Source of the DNA: Rhodospirillaceae bacterium
GTDB taxonomy: Bacteria > Pseudomonadota > Alphaproteobacteria > DSM-16000 > Inquilinaceae
DNA length: 64,000 nt
Assembly: GCA_020638575.1 (NCBI GenBank)
Contig: JACKIH010000003.1
Span: 2,771,501-2,835,500 of the forward strand
Reading direction: 5' to 3'
Shown here: piece after piece, positions 19,278 to 29,173 of the stretch
How positions within the stretch are numbered: the first letter of the stretch is position 1
How the letters are laid out: the number at the start of each line of letters is the position of its first letter
Position numbers and translations under genes: made by a program
Notes under the pieces: generated by a model
The model's input: the letters and a program-made list of their open reading frames with translations, nothing else
Told to the model about the DNA's origin: nothing
Database searches by the model: none

Positions 19278-20672
19278 ATGCGCAGCCGCCGTCCCATCGC
19301 CCGTGACTATGCCGACTATATCCGCGGATTCGGAGGTGCCACGGCGCTCAGCCGCCGCAGCCTGATGGCCGGCGGCCTCGGCGCTGCCGCCTTCGCCATG
19401 GCCCCAGCGGTCCTCAGCCGCGGTGCACAGGCCCAGGTTCAGCAGGCGCAGCTTCAGATCGACATTACCCAGGGCACCTTCGAGCCGCTGCCCATCGCCA
19501 TTCCGCCCTTTGCCGGCGGCGATGCGCGCGGGGCGGAGATCGCCCAGATCATCACCGCCAACCTGGAGCGCTCCGGGCTGTTCCGCGCGGTCAACCCCAA
19601 CGCCTTCATCCAGGACCCCGAGTCGCTGGTGCAGTCGCCGCGCTTTGCCGACTGGCGGGTGATCGACGCCGATGCGGTGGTGGCCGGCTCCGTCTCTCCC
19701 CAGGCGGACGGGCGGCTGCGCGCGGAATTCCGGCTGTGGGACACGGTGGCGGAAACCCAGCTTGCCGGCCTGGCCTACTTCACCGCACCGGACAACTTCC
19801 GCCGGGTGGCGCACATCATCTCCGATGCCATCTTCACCTCGGTCACCGGCGAACCCGGCTATTTCGACAGCCGCATCGTCTACATCTCCGAGTCGGGGCC
19901 GGCGACCCAGCGGGTGAAGCGCCTGGCCATCATGGACCAGGACGGCGCCAACCACCGCCACCTGACCGACGGCGCCAACCTGGTGCTGACGCCGCGCTTC
20001 TCGCCCTCGACCCAGGAAATCACCTACCTGGACTACAACGGCAACCAGCCGCGCGTGTTTCTCTACAACATCGATACCGGGCGCCGCGAAGTACTGGGCA
20101 ACTTCCCCGGCATGACCTTCGCGCCGCGCTTCTCGCCGGATGGCAACCGGGTGGTGATGAGCCTGAGCCAGGGCGGCACCACCGATCTTCATGTTATGGA
20201 CCTGCGCACGCGCACCTCGCGGCGGATCACCAGCAGCACCGGCATCGATACCTCGCCCTGCTACAACGAGGACGGCACGCGCATCGTCTTCGAAAGCGAC
20301 CGCGGCGGCTCCCAGCAGCTCTACGTCATGAGCGCGGACGGCGGCGGCATCGACCGCATCTCCTACGGTGAGGGCCGCTATGCCGAACCGGTGTGGTCGC
20401 CGCGCGGCGATCTTATCGCGTTCACCCGCGTCGGCGGCGGTAGCTGGGGCATCGGCGTGATGCGGCCGGACGGCACCGGCGAACGCATGCTGCAGGAAGG
20501 CTATCAGCTCGAAGGCCCCACCTGGGCGCCCAACGGCCGCTACCTGGTGTATTTCGCCAGCGGTGGCGGCGGTGCCCGGCTGCGCGGCGTCGACGTGTCC
20601 GGGCGCACCACTTGGGATGTGCCGACGCCGCAGGACGGGTCGGATCCCGCGTGGTCGCCCTTGAATCCCTGA
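19278..20672 (+). CDS. tolB: Tol-Pal system protein TolB
   Basis: Periplasmic component of the Tol-Pal envelope system, 464 residues. The N-terminus has a twin-arginine-like signal (SRRSLMAGGLGAAAF ... AQA), then a small alpha/beta domain (PIAIPPFAGGD) and a C-terminal six-bladed beta-propeller whose blades show the repeating SPDG/xxDG pattern, for example FSPDGNRVVMSLSQGG and YNEDGTRIVFESDRGG. TolB binds Pal at the propeller. The ATG at 19278 has GGGGAAA 7 nt upstream. pal and cpoB follow, but tolQ, tolR and tolA are not upstream as they are in most genomes; a small membrane gene and etfA occupy that position. Confidence 0.95.
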   Translation: MRSRRPIARDYADYIRGFGGATALSRRSLMAGGLGAAAFAMAPAVLSRGAQAQVQQAQLQIDITQGTFEPLPIAIPPFAGGDARGAEIAQIITANLERSGLFRAVNPNAFIQDPESLVQSPRFADWRVIDADAVVAGSVSPQADGRLRAEFRLWDTVAETQLAGLAYFTAPDNFRRVAHIISDAIFTSVTGEPGYFDSRIVYISESGPATQRVKRLAIMDQDGANHRHLTDGANLVLTPRFSPSTQEITYLDYNGNQPRVFLYNIDTGRREVLGNFPGMTFAPRFSPDGNRVVMSLSQGGTTDLHVMDLRTRTSRRITSSTGIDTSPCYNEDGTRIVFESDRGGSQQLYVMSADGGGIDRISYGEGRYAEPVWSPRGDLIAFTRVGGGSWGIGVMRPDGTGERMLQEGYQLEGPTWAPNGRYLVYFASGGGGARLRGVDVSGRTTWDVPTPQDGSDPAWSPLNP

Positions 20673-20865
20673 AACCGGCACAGTATCGTCCGCCGCGTTG
20701 ACGTTGCACGTGGTTTACGCGGCGGCCGCCGCGGAGCCGGACATGGTGTGCGTGCGTCGGCCGACTGTGACCGGAACGTGTGGCTGACCGGGTCCGGTGC
20801 CGCCCTTCCGATCAGCCGGACCGGAGCGTCAAGACCGGTCTCATTTCTTATGAGGAACGACACAC

Positions 20866-21360
20866 ATGCGTGCCATTGCCGTCTCCTTGATCGTCGCCGT
20901 CTTCGCGCTTGCCGGCTGCGCCAGCGAGCAGACCGAGACGAGCCCCACCGCAGGCATCGTCGCACCGGCCACCACGGGTCCGGCGCCGGGCTCGGTGGAA
21001 GAGTTCGTGCAGGTCGTCGGCGACCGGGTGTTCTTCGGCTTCGACCGCTATGACCTGACCCCCGAAGCGCGCGCGACCCTGGAAGCCCAGGCCGCGTGGC
21101 TGCAGCAGTACCCGAGCGTCACCGTGCAGGTGGAAGGCCACGCCGACGAGCGCGGCACCCGCGCCTACAACCTGGCGCTGGGCGACCGTCGCGCGACGGC
21201 GGCGCGCAACTACCTGGTGGCGCTGGGCATCGCCGACTCGCGCATCTCCACCATCAGCTACGGCAAGGAACGCCCGGCCGTGCTGGGCAGCAACGAAGCT
21301 GCCTGGGCGCAGAACCGGCGGGCCGTGACGGTGATCCTGAGCGGCGCCCCGACGTCCTGA
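20866..21360 (+). CDS. pal: Peptidoglycan-associated lipoprotein Pal
   Basis: Outer-membrane lipoprotein of 164 residues. A lipobox LAGC at ~15-18 ends the signal peptide. The OmpA-like domain follows, with VFFGFDRYDLTPEARATLEAQAAWL and the peptidoglycan-binding stretch VEGHADERGTRAYNLALGDRRA. It anchors the outer membrane to peptidoglycan and contacts TolB. A GAGGA site precedes the ATG. The tolB-pal gap is 193 bp, so pal may have its own promoter as well as readthrough from tolB. Confidence 0.97.
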   Translation: MRAIAVSLIVAVFALAGCASEQTETSPTAGIVAPATTGPAPGSVEEFVQVVGDRVFFGFDRYDLTPEARATLEAQAAWLQQYPSVTVQVEGHADERGTRAYNLALGDRRATAARNYLVALGIADSRISTISYGKERPAVLGSNEAAWAQNRRAVTVILSGAPTS

Positions 21361-21500
21361 CGTCGCCCGCCTGCCCGGTCTGATGTGATGAGCGGCGCTG
21401 CCCGGCCGAGGCCGGACGGCGCCGCCGTCACAATTCCGCCGGCTTGGCTGTCCACCTTGCCCCCCAAAATCCCCGCAGCGCCAATGGAGGAAGGGGGAGC

Positions 21501-22508
21501 ATGCATCGCTCATCGTTCCGCGCCTTTGCCGTAGCCCTTTGCCTGACGGCCGCGGCACCTGCCGCCGCCCAGGGCCTGTCCGACGGCGAAGCCGCCGCAC
21601 TCGGCCAGCGCCTCGACGCCGCCGAGATGCAGGTCGCCCAGCTCGCCACCTCGCTCGGCCGTCCGGATCTGGCCGATCTGGCAAACCCCGCCATCGTTCC
21701 CGTGCAGCAGACCTATGCCGCCGAACTGGAGGTGCGGGTCACCCAGCTTGAGGCCCGGCTGCAGCAGTTGACCGGCCTGGTGGAGCAGCTCCAGCACTCC
21801 GTCGACCAGTCGCGCGACCGCCTGGACCGCGCGCTCAACGACATCGAGTTCCGTTTGGTGGAGCTGGAAGGCGGCGATCCCTATGCCACCACCGGCGGCG
21901 CCACCACGGGCGGCGAGCTGCCGCAGCCGGCCGTTCCCGGCGGGGCCGGCGGCCAGCCCATCAATGTGATCGACGGCCAGTCCGGTGCCCTCACGGGCGG
22001 CCAGTCGGGGCTGGACGGCAATGTCCGGGTCGATCCGTCGACCGGCGTGCTCGGCACCCTGCAGCTCACGCCCGGCAGCGGCGGCGCCAGCGCCATCGGC
22101 CAGACCGCGGCACTGCCCAACGACCCCGCACTCGCCACCTACAACAATGCCTTCGCGCTCTTGCAGCGGGCCGACTACGACGGTGCGGAAGTGGCGCTGG
22201 CCAACTTCCTCGCCCAGTATCCGTCCCACCCGCTGGCCTCCAACGCCCACTACTGGCTGGGCGAGACCTACTATGTGCGCGGCCGGTTCGAGGAAGCCGC
22301 AGGGGCTTACGCCCGCGGCTATTCGGCCTTTCCCGGTGGCGCCTCGGCCGTCGACAGCCTCCTGAAGCTGGGCATGTCGCTGGCCCAGCTCGGCCAGCGC
22401 ACCGATGCGTGCCTGACCTTCGACCAGCTCAACCGCGAGTTCCCCAATGCCGCGCTGGCCATTCAGCGTCGGGCCGAACAGGAGCGGTTGCGGCTGGCCT
22501 GCCCCTAG
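21501..22508 (+). CDS. cpoB: Cell division coordinator CpoB (YbgF)
   Basis: A 335-residue periplasmic protein. A signal peptide (cleavage after APAAAQ, ~24) is followed by an N-terminal coiled coil (~30-130) with LEVRVTQLEARLQQLTGLVEQLQ. A glycine-rich linker (~130-205) comes next, then a C-terminal TPR domain opening with YNNAFALLQRADYDGAEVALANFL and containing ASNAHYWLGETYYVRGRF. CpoB links Tol-Pal with PBP1b during constriction. The ATG at 21501 follows AGGGGGAGC. The stop is TAG and the downstream tilS lies in the same reading frame. Confidence 0.95.
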   Translation: MHRSSFRAFAVALCLTAAAPAAAQGLSDGEAAALGQRLDAAEMQVAQLATSLGRPDLADLANPAIVPVQQTYAAELEVRVTQLEARLQQLTGLVEQLQHSVDQSRDRLDRALNDIEFRLVELEGGDPYATTGGATTGGELPQPAVPGGAGGQPINVIDGQSGALTGGQSGLDGNVRVDPSTGVLGTLQLTPGSGGASAIGQTAALPNDPALATYNNAFALLQRADYDGAEVALANFLAQYPSHPLASNAHYWLGETYYVRGRFEEAAGAYARGYSAFPGGASAVDSLLKLGMSLAQLGQRTDACLTFDQLNREFPNAALAIQRRAEQERLRLACP

Positions 22509-22607
22509 GGGATCGGCACCATCGACGGCGGGACCAAGCCGGCCGCCGGCGGCCAGGCGGGACCGGCCACCGGCCGGGCCATCACCGACACGCGCTTTGC
22601 GGCCGCC

Positions 22608-23861
22608 ATGGCGGCACTCGGTCCCTTCGAAGCGCCACCGCGGGTGGCCGTCGCCGTTTCCGGCGGTTCCGACAGTCTCGCCCTGACGCTGCTGGCCGTG
22701 CGCTGGGCAGCGGCACGCGGCGGCGACGTGTTGGCCCTGACAGTGGACCATGGGCTGCGCGACGGCTCCGCGGACGAAGCGCGCCGGGTCGGCAGCTTGC
22801 TCGCCGGCCGCGGCATCGCCCACCAGGTGCTGGGCGTCCACATCGACCGGGCGACCGGGCTGCAGGCGGCCGCCCGCTCCGCCCGCTACGACGCCCTGGA
22901 ACGGGCCGCGGCGGAGGCCGGCATTCTCCACCTGCTGGTGGGCCATACCGCCCAGGACCAGGCCGAAACCATCCGCCTGCGCACGGACCGGGCGAGCGGC
23001 CCCGACGGGCTGGCCGGCATGGCCCCCATCGTCGAGCTGCACTGGGTGCGGCTGTTGCGCCCGCTGCTGGCGATGCGCCGGTCGGACCTGATGGCGACGT
23101 GCCGGGCCGCAGGTGTGGACTGGATCGAGGATCCCGCCAACCGCGACCCGCGATTTGCTCGCGCCCGCCTGCGCTTGGAGGGCAGGGTAGCTCCGCCCAG
23201 GGGCATCGTCGCGACCCGGCGGGCACGCAACGCCCACGAAGCGCGGCTGGCCGACCTGTTGGCGCGCCACGTGGCGGTGGCCGCGGAAGGCTACGCGCTG
23301 GCCGATCTTGCAGCACTCGTTGCCGCAGCCAGCCCGGCGGAGGGAAGGGCCGCGGTGGCCGCCCTGCTGCGCGCCATCGGCGGGCTTGCCTATCCGCCCC
23401 GTGGCAGCCGGCTCGACCGCCTGGCCCACGCGCTTGCCACGCGCCCGCCGGCGGTGGCCACCCTGGGCGGCTGCGTGTTGCGGCGGTTGCCGGACGGCCG
23501 CCACCGCATCGCCCGCGAGCCCGAGGCCATCCGGGCGCGGCTGGCGCCGGCGTTTTGCACGCCGCCGACGGTGTGGGACGGCCGCTTCCTGTTGAACGGC
23601 CTCGACGCCTGGGCCGGCGGGGACGCGACGGTGGCTCCGCTGGGCCGCGGCCGGCCGCGTCTGTCGGCCCTGCCGGCGGAGATTTCGGCTGGCTGGCCGG
23701 CGCTGTGGCAGGGCCGAAGCCTGATCGCGGCTCCGGAGCTGGCGGAGGGGCATGTGAATCTGGACGGCGTTGCCCGGTTCGGGGCAAGCTTCGCCCCCAG
23801 AACACCATTGGTCGCACCGCCATTCGATGTTGTTTGGCCCTCCGAGCCTCCTATGTACTAG
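22608..23861 (+). CDS. tilS: tRNA(Ile)-lysidine synthase TilS
   Basis: ATP-dependent enzyme that converts C34 of tRNA-Ile2(CAU) to lysidine so that AUA is read. The PP-loop SGGSDS sits at residues 18-23. Then come VDHGLRDGSADEA, GHTAQDQAETIRLR, and DPANRDPRFARARLR, where the family has DPSN..R..RNRVR. The 417 residues include a C-terminal alpha-helical extension. The only ATG is at 22608 and has no ribosome binding site; homologous-looking sequence (TDTRFAAAMAALGPF) begins before it. The frame is open back to the cpoB stop. The TAG stop (23859-23861) is at the left edge of the palindromic element that follows. Confidence 0.93.
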   Translation: MAALGPFEAPPRVAVAVSGGSDSLALTLLAVRWAAARGGDVLALTVDHGLRDGSADEARRVGSLLAGRGIAHQVLGVHIDRATGLQAAARSARYDALERAAAEAGILHLLVGHTAQDQAETIRLRTDRASGPDGLAGMAPIVELHWVRLLRPLLAMRRSDLMATCRAAGVDWIEDPANRDPRFARARLRLEGRVAPPRGIVATRRARNAHEARLADLLARHVAVAAEGYALADLAALVAAASPAEGRAAVAALLRAIGGLAYPPRGSRLDRLAHALATRPPAVATLGGCVLRRLPDGRHRIAREPEAIRARLAPAFCTPPTVWDGRFLLNGLDAWAGGDATVAPLGRGRPRLSALPAEISAGWPALWQGRSLIAAPELAEGHVNLDGVARFGASFAPRTPLVAPPFDVVWPSEPPMY

Positions 23862-24128
23862 GCTGCGGTGACGATCTAGCGAGGCGCGGCACCGCGGCGA
23901 CAATGCGCCAGGTCTAGAAGCGAGGACGCAGGACATGCTGAGGCATATTCAAGGACGAGCGACGACGAGATGGCGCATTGTCGCCCGGCCCCGTGGGGTT
24001 GAGGCAAAATCGCGCCTGACAGCGTCGGAAATGCTCGAAAGTGGACCGGCACTTCCTTGCGCTTTCCTCTTTGTCAGGCGTGATTTTGCACTCAATGCCG
24101 TGCATCGTTAAATCGTCGCCGCAGCCTA
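23859..24128. repeat. TA-bounded 270-bp palindromic element, copy 1
   Basis: An element between tilS and ftsH bounded by TAGGCTGCGG and CCGCAGCCTA. The two ends form an imperfect terminal inverted repeat of about 45 bp. Inside are two hairpin modules in opposite orientation. Module 1 has perfect 14-nt arms GCGACAATGCGCCA (23897-23910) and TGGCGCATTGTCGC (23971-23984) around a ~60-nt core. Module 2 has 18-nt arms (24004-24021 and 24072-24089, one G-U pair) around a 50-nt core whose complement resembles core 1. The core carries GGACATGC, GCATATTC and GACGAGCGACG, shared with copy 2 at 60434-60704, although the arms and termini of the two copies are unrelated. No transposase is encoded. The family is unknown to me; a MITE-like element or structured RNA is possible. 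Confidence 0.75.
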
Positions 24129-24180
24129 ACATGTCGGATCGGCTGGCGGATCGGTGCCGCCGCGCGAAGGAACGGGAACA

Positions 24181-26124
<1,944 letters not shown>

Positions 26125-26148
26125 CCCGAGCCGCCTGGCGGAAACATG

Positions 26149-26178
26149 AAGGGGCGCCCCATCCGGCGCCCCTTTTGT
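26149..26178 (+). terminator. Intrinsic terminator of ftsH
   Basis: An inverted repeat AGGGGCGCC / GGCGCCCCT with a 6-nt loop is followed by TTTTGTTT, starting about 25 nt past the ftsH stop. This is a textbook rho-independent terminator for rightward transcription. Confidence 0.9.
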
Positions 26179-26205
26179 TTGGCATGCCCTCTGTCCGCCG
26201 GCCCC

Positions 26206-26370
26206 TCAGAGGGCCGACGTGACGTCGGTGAGCGCGAAATCATTGCCCTTGAACAGCAACGGCAGCCCCGTCTCCATCGCCAGGGCATGGGCGAAGCAAT
26301 CGCCGAGATTGAGGCGGGCGATGTGCCGGTTGTCGAGCCGATCAATGCGTATCGCCACTTCAATCCGCCG
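26206..26370 (-). pseudogene. C-terminal remnant of a PIN-domain (VapC-type) toxin
   Basis: Read leftward, the last ~45 codons spell the typical end of a VapC ribonuclease: HIARLNLGDCFAHALAME, then LPLLFKGNDFALTDV, ending TSAL and a TGA at 26206-26208. These match the fourth acidic motif and C-terminal strand of PIN toxins. Upstream, the sequence loses similarity after about 26350, and neither the N-terminal catalytic Asp nor an antitoxin gene is present. It is therefore a truncated relic, lying between the ftsH terminator and the IS630 remnant. Confidence 0.7.
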
Positions 26371-26573
26371 AGTAGGTGAGGTGACCCGGGGATTCCGGAG
26401 AGTGGCGATCCATGGTTGGCGACCAATCCACCAAGATTTGGGGGATGCGATGGGTGCCAGTCTTAAGATCTGGGATGACCTTTCCCCAAGACGAGTTGCG
26501 CCGGCCGGCGCGTCGGGAAGGCGACGGCCGTGCGGTGGCTCGCAGGTACGCCATCGCGAACGCGGTGGACGGG

Positions 26574-26790
26574 CTGAGCCGAGCCGCTGCCGCCCGACAG
26601 CCCCGAACTCAACCCGGTGGAACGCGTCTGGCTCTATCTGCGCGAACGCTTCCTGTCGCTGCGCTTCCTGCCGGATACCGAGGCCATCATCGAAGCGTGC
26701 TGCGATGCCTGGCGCGCCATCATCGCCGAACCAGGCCGCATCAAATCCCTCTGTGCCGCCCTATGGATCACAAAGGTCATCTTGGAAACT
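26574..26790 (+). pseudogene. C-terminal remnant of an IS630-family transposase
   Basis: In the frame opening near 26576 the sequence reads LPPDSPELNPVERVWLYLRE, then FLSLRFLPDTEAI and RIKSLCAALWITKV. This is the end of the DDE domain of IS630-type transposases, including the final catalytic Glu within LNPVERVW. The N-terminal two thirds, with the first two Asp residues, are missing. No clear terminal inverted repeats of an intact IS are seen. Downstream the frame runs into the palindromic repeat R2. It is a decayed insertion. Confidence 0.75.
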
Positions 26791-26802
26791 CATGGGCACC
26801 AG

Positions 26803-26959
26803 TGTCCCGATTCCGAAGTTCGCAAGGTCTCAAAACCAGGTCTCGTGCGACCTTCGGAATTAAAGAGGCACTCGTAACGATATGAATAGATTGTGGTTTT
26901 CGGGTCAGGCGTTCGTTTCTGCCCTGGCAACTTGATCGAACGAATTTCTGATCCACCAC
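26803..26959 (+). repeat. Palindromic dispersed repeat R2, degenerate copy
   Basis: About 155 bp is related to 37441-37604 in opposite orientation. Shared blocks in order are CCCGATTCCG, a GTCTCAAA(A/C)CCAGGTC-like block, CTCGTAAC versus GAGTAACT, TCTGCCCTGGC, TGATCGAACGAA and CTGATCCACCAC. The 3' end still forms an imperfect hairpin. It lies directly after the IS630 remnant, so it may be linked to that insertion. Confidence 0.65.
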
Positions 26960-27123
26960 ACGAGCCGACTTCGGGCCACCGCGACAGGCTGGCTGGCTCC
27001 AAGGCCGCTCGTGACCGGCTGGCAGTGTGCCGACGACATCCTGGGTGGTGCGTCGAGCGCCCTGTCGTTTGGCGCACCGCTCTGAAGGTGGAAGTGGCTT
27101 TCGGCCAGCGGCCCCCGGCGGTG

Positions 27124-28173
27124 CTACCCCCCCGTCACGCTCATGTGGCGGGAGACGGCGGGGCCGGTGTTGTCGCGGTCGATCACGAAATCATGGCCCT
27201 TGGGCTTGCGCGCCACGGCGCCGAGGATGGCCGCTTCCAGCGGCGCGTCGTCGTCGGGATTGGCGCGCAAGGGTGCGCGCAGGTCGGCCGCATCGTCCTG
27301 GCCCAGGCACATGTAGAGCGTGCCGGTGCAGGTGATGCGCACGCGGTTACAGCCTTCGCAGAAATTGTGGGTGAGCGGGGTGATGAAGCCCAGCCGCCCG
27401 CCGGTTTCCGCAATCCCGGCATAGCGCGCCGGGCCGCCGGTGGTGACGTTCAGGTCGGTCAGCGTCCAGCGCTGCTCGATGTCCCGGCGCAGGGAAGTCA
27501 GCGGCAGATACTGGTCGAGCCGCCGCTCGCCGCCGATGTCGCCCATGGGCATCACTTCGATGAAGGTGAGGTCGTGGCCCTCCGCCCCGCACCATTCGAT
27601 CAGGTGGTCCACCTCGTCGTCGTTCACGCCCTTCAAGGCGACGGTGTTGATCTTCACCCGCATGCCGGCGGCCTTGGCGGCGCGGATGCCGTCCATCACC
27701 TGGTCGTATTTGCCCCAGCGGGTGATGGCCACGAACTTGTCGCGGTCGAGCGTATCCAGCGACACGTTCACCCGCTTCACGCCGTAGCCGGCCAGCTCCT
27801 CGGCATGCTTGGCGAGCTGGCTGGCGTTGGTGGTGACGGTCAACTCGTCCAGGGCACCCGTCTTCAGGTGGCGCGACAGGGCGGCGAACAGCCCCATGAT
27901 GCCGCGGCGCACCAGCGGTTCGCCGCCGGTCAGCCGGAGCTTGCGTACGCCCATGCGGACGAAGGTGCTGCACAGCCGGTCCAGCTCCTCCAGCGTCAGC
28001 AGGTCGGCCTTGGGCAGGAAGGTCATGTTCTCCGCCATGCAGTACACACAGCGGAAATCGCAGCGGTCGGTCACCGAAACGCGCAGATAGGTGATGGCGC
28101 GACCGAACGGGTCGATCAGCGATCGCGAGCTTCCGGTTGCCGGCGCCGCGGTGGCGCGGTCCATCACAGACAT
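27124..28173 (-). CDS. moaA: GTP 3',8-cyclase MoaA
   Basis: Radical-SAM enzyme that, with MoaC, turns GTP into cyclic pyranopterin monophosphate, the first step of molybdenum cofactor synthesis. It has 349 residues. The N-terminal iron-sulfur motif is CDFRCVYC (Cys 38, 42, 45) and the C-terminal cluster motif is FCEGCNRVRITCTG with a further Cys after 13 residues. LRLTGGEPLVRRG follows the first motif. The protein ends in GG, needed in the family for activity. A GGGGAAAGG tract precedes the ATG. fdhD and mobA lie across the divergent promoter region, which forms a molybdenum neighbourhood. Confidence 0.97.
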   Translation of the reverse strand: MSVMDRATAAPATGSSRSLIDPFGRAITYLRVSVTDRCDFRCVYCMAENMTFLPKADLLTLEELDRLCSTFVRMGVRKLRLTGGEPLVRRGIMGLFAALSRHLKTGALDELTVTTNASQLAKHAEELAGYGVKRVNVSLDTLDRDKFVAITRWGKYDQVMDGIRAAKAAGMRVKINTVALKGVNDDEVDHLIEWCGAEGHDLTFIEVMPMGDIGGERRLDQYLPLTSLRRDIEQRWTLTDLNVTTGGPARYAGIAETGGRLGFITPLTHNFCEGCNRVRITCTGTLYMCLGQDDAADLRAPLRANPDDDAPLEAAILGAVARKPKGHDFVIDRDNTGPAVSRHMSVTGG

Positions 28174-28408
28174 GGGCCTTTCCCCTACAGCGTTCTCGGG
28201 TCAAGCCGCACCGAACCACGGGCCGGCCATCACCGCGGCTTCTTTGGCCGCATTGAAAACACGCTCTCAATATAGGTGCTGATGGGGACGCTGTCTGCCC
28301 CGTCACCCGGCACGCGGCTCGTGACGGGTGGCAGGCTTGCGCATAGACTCCATCGGCCCTCCGCCGGCAGCGGGCGGAGCGGCACGATCGCGGGAAGGAC
28401 GAATCTCG

Positions 28409-29173
28409 ATGGGACGGCGGGCAAAGGGCCTCATTCTGTTGGTGCTGGGCCTGGGACTGTTCGTGGCGGCCGGCATGCGGATCTCCGAGGTGGACGAAAC
28501 CCTCGCCTACTACGACCGCGGCACCGCCTACCGCCATGCGGCCGGACCTGTGCCGGCGCCCGGCGCGGCCGACATCCGCGAGGAAAAGCCCGAGGACACG
28601 GGCGCGGAACCGGCCGCCCCCGCACCCCCTCCCGTTCCCCTTCCTGCTCCCCTTCCCACCGGCGAGCAGGTGGTGGTGATCGGACCCAACGGACAGTTCA
28701 CCGCGGTTCTCGATGCCGGTCCCCTGGCCCAATGGATCGTGCCGGAGGACCAGCCGCTGGCGGTGCTGATCAACCCGCTCAACACATCGGCGGTGCGCCT
28801 GGACGATCCCCTGGCGCTTTACCCGATACCCGTGGGCATGGCGCTGGGCGGCATCCTGCTCGGCCTCCTCGGGCTGATCTGGCTGATCGTCGGGGGCAAG
28901 CCGGCGCCGCAGGCCCGGACCCTGCGCCACCGCTCGGCCAAGAGCAGCCACCAACCGCCCGACCCCGGCGTCGGCAACGTCGCCTGGCGGGTGCGCCTGA
29001 GCACCCAGGACGAGCTGAGCGATGCCCGCGCGCCGGTGTGGCCGCGTGCCGCAGGCACCGGCAAGGTGGTGGAGCGGCCGACGCTGGCCGATCCCGGCGG
29101 CCGCATGCTGGCGGCGGCGGTGACGGCCGCCGTGGCCGTGGCGCTGGCGCTGTGGGCCATGGGAGCGCTGTGA
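28409..29173 (+). CDS. Membrane protein of unknown function preceding fdhD
   Basis: A 254-residue protein with a first helix at ~6-24 (GLILLVLGLGLFVAAGM). An external region of ~140 residues follows, rich in Pro and Ala (APAPPPVPLPAPLP). The second helix is near 145-170 (VGMALGGILLGLLGLIWLIVG), a basic cytosolic stretch comes next, and the last helix is at the very C-terminus (LAAAVTAAVAVALALWAMG). I do not recognise the family. The ATG has GGAAGGA 8 nt upstream. Its TGA overlaps the GTG start of fdhD, so the two are translationally coupled. Confidence 0.7.
   Translation: MGRRAKGLILLVLGLGLFVAAGMRISEVDETLAYYDRGTAYRHAAGPVPAPGAADIREEKPEDTGAEPAAPAPPPVPLPAPLPTGEQVVVIGPNGQFTAVLDAGPLAQWIVPEDQPLAVLINPLNTSAVRLDDPLALYPIPVGMALGGILLGLLGLIWLIVGGKPAPQARTLRHRSAKSSHQPPDPGVGNVAWRVRLSTQDELSDARAPVWPRAAGTGKVVERPTLADPGGRMLAAAVTAAVAVALALWAMGAL

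Noticed and set aside
28174..28408. A possible Moco riboswitch upstream of moaA
   Set aside because: The conserved Moco motif blocks and the expected stems could not be found. Only an ordinary divergent promoter region is visible.
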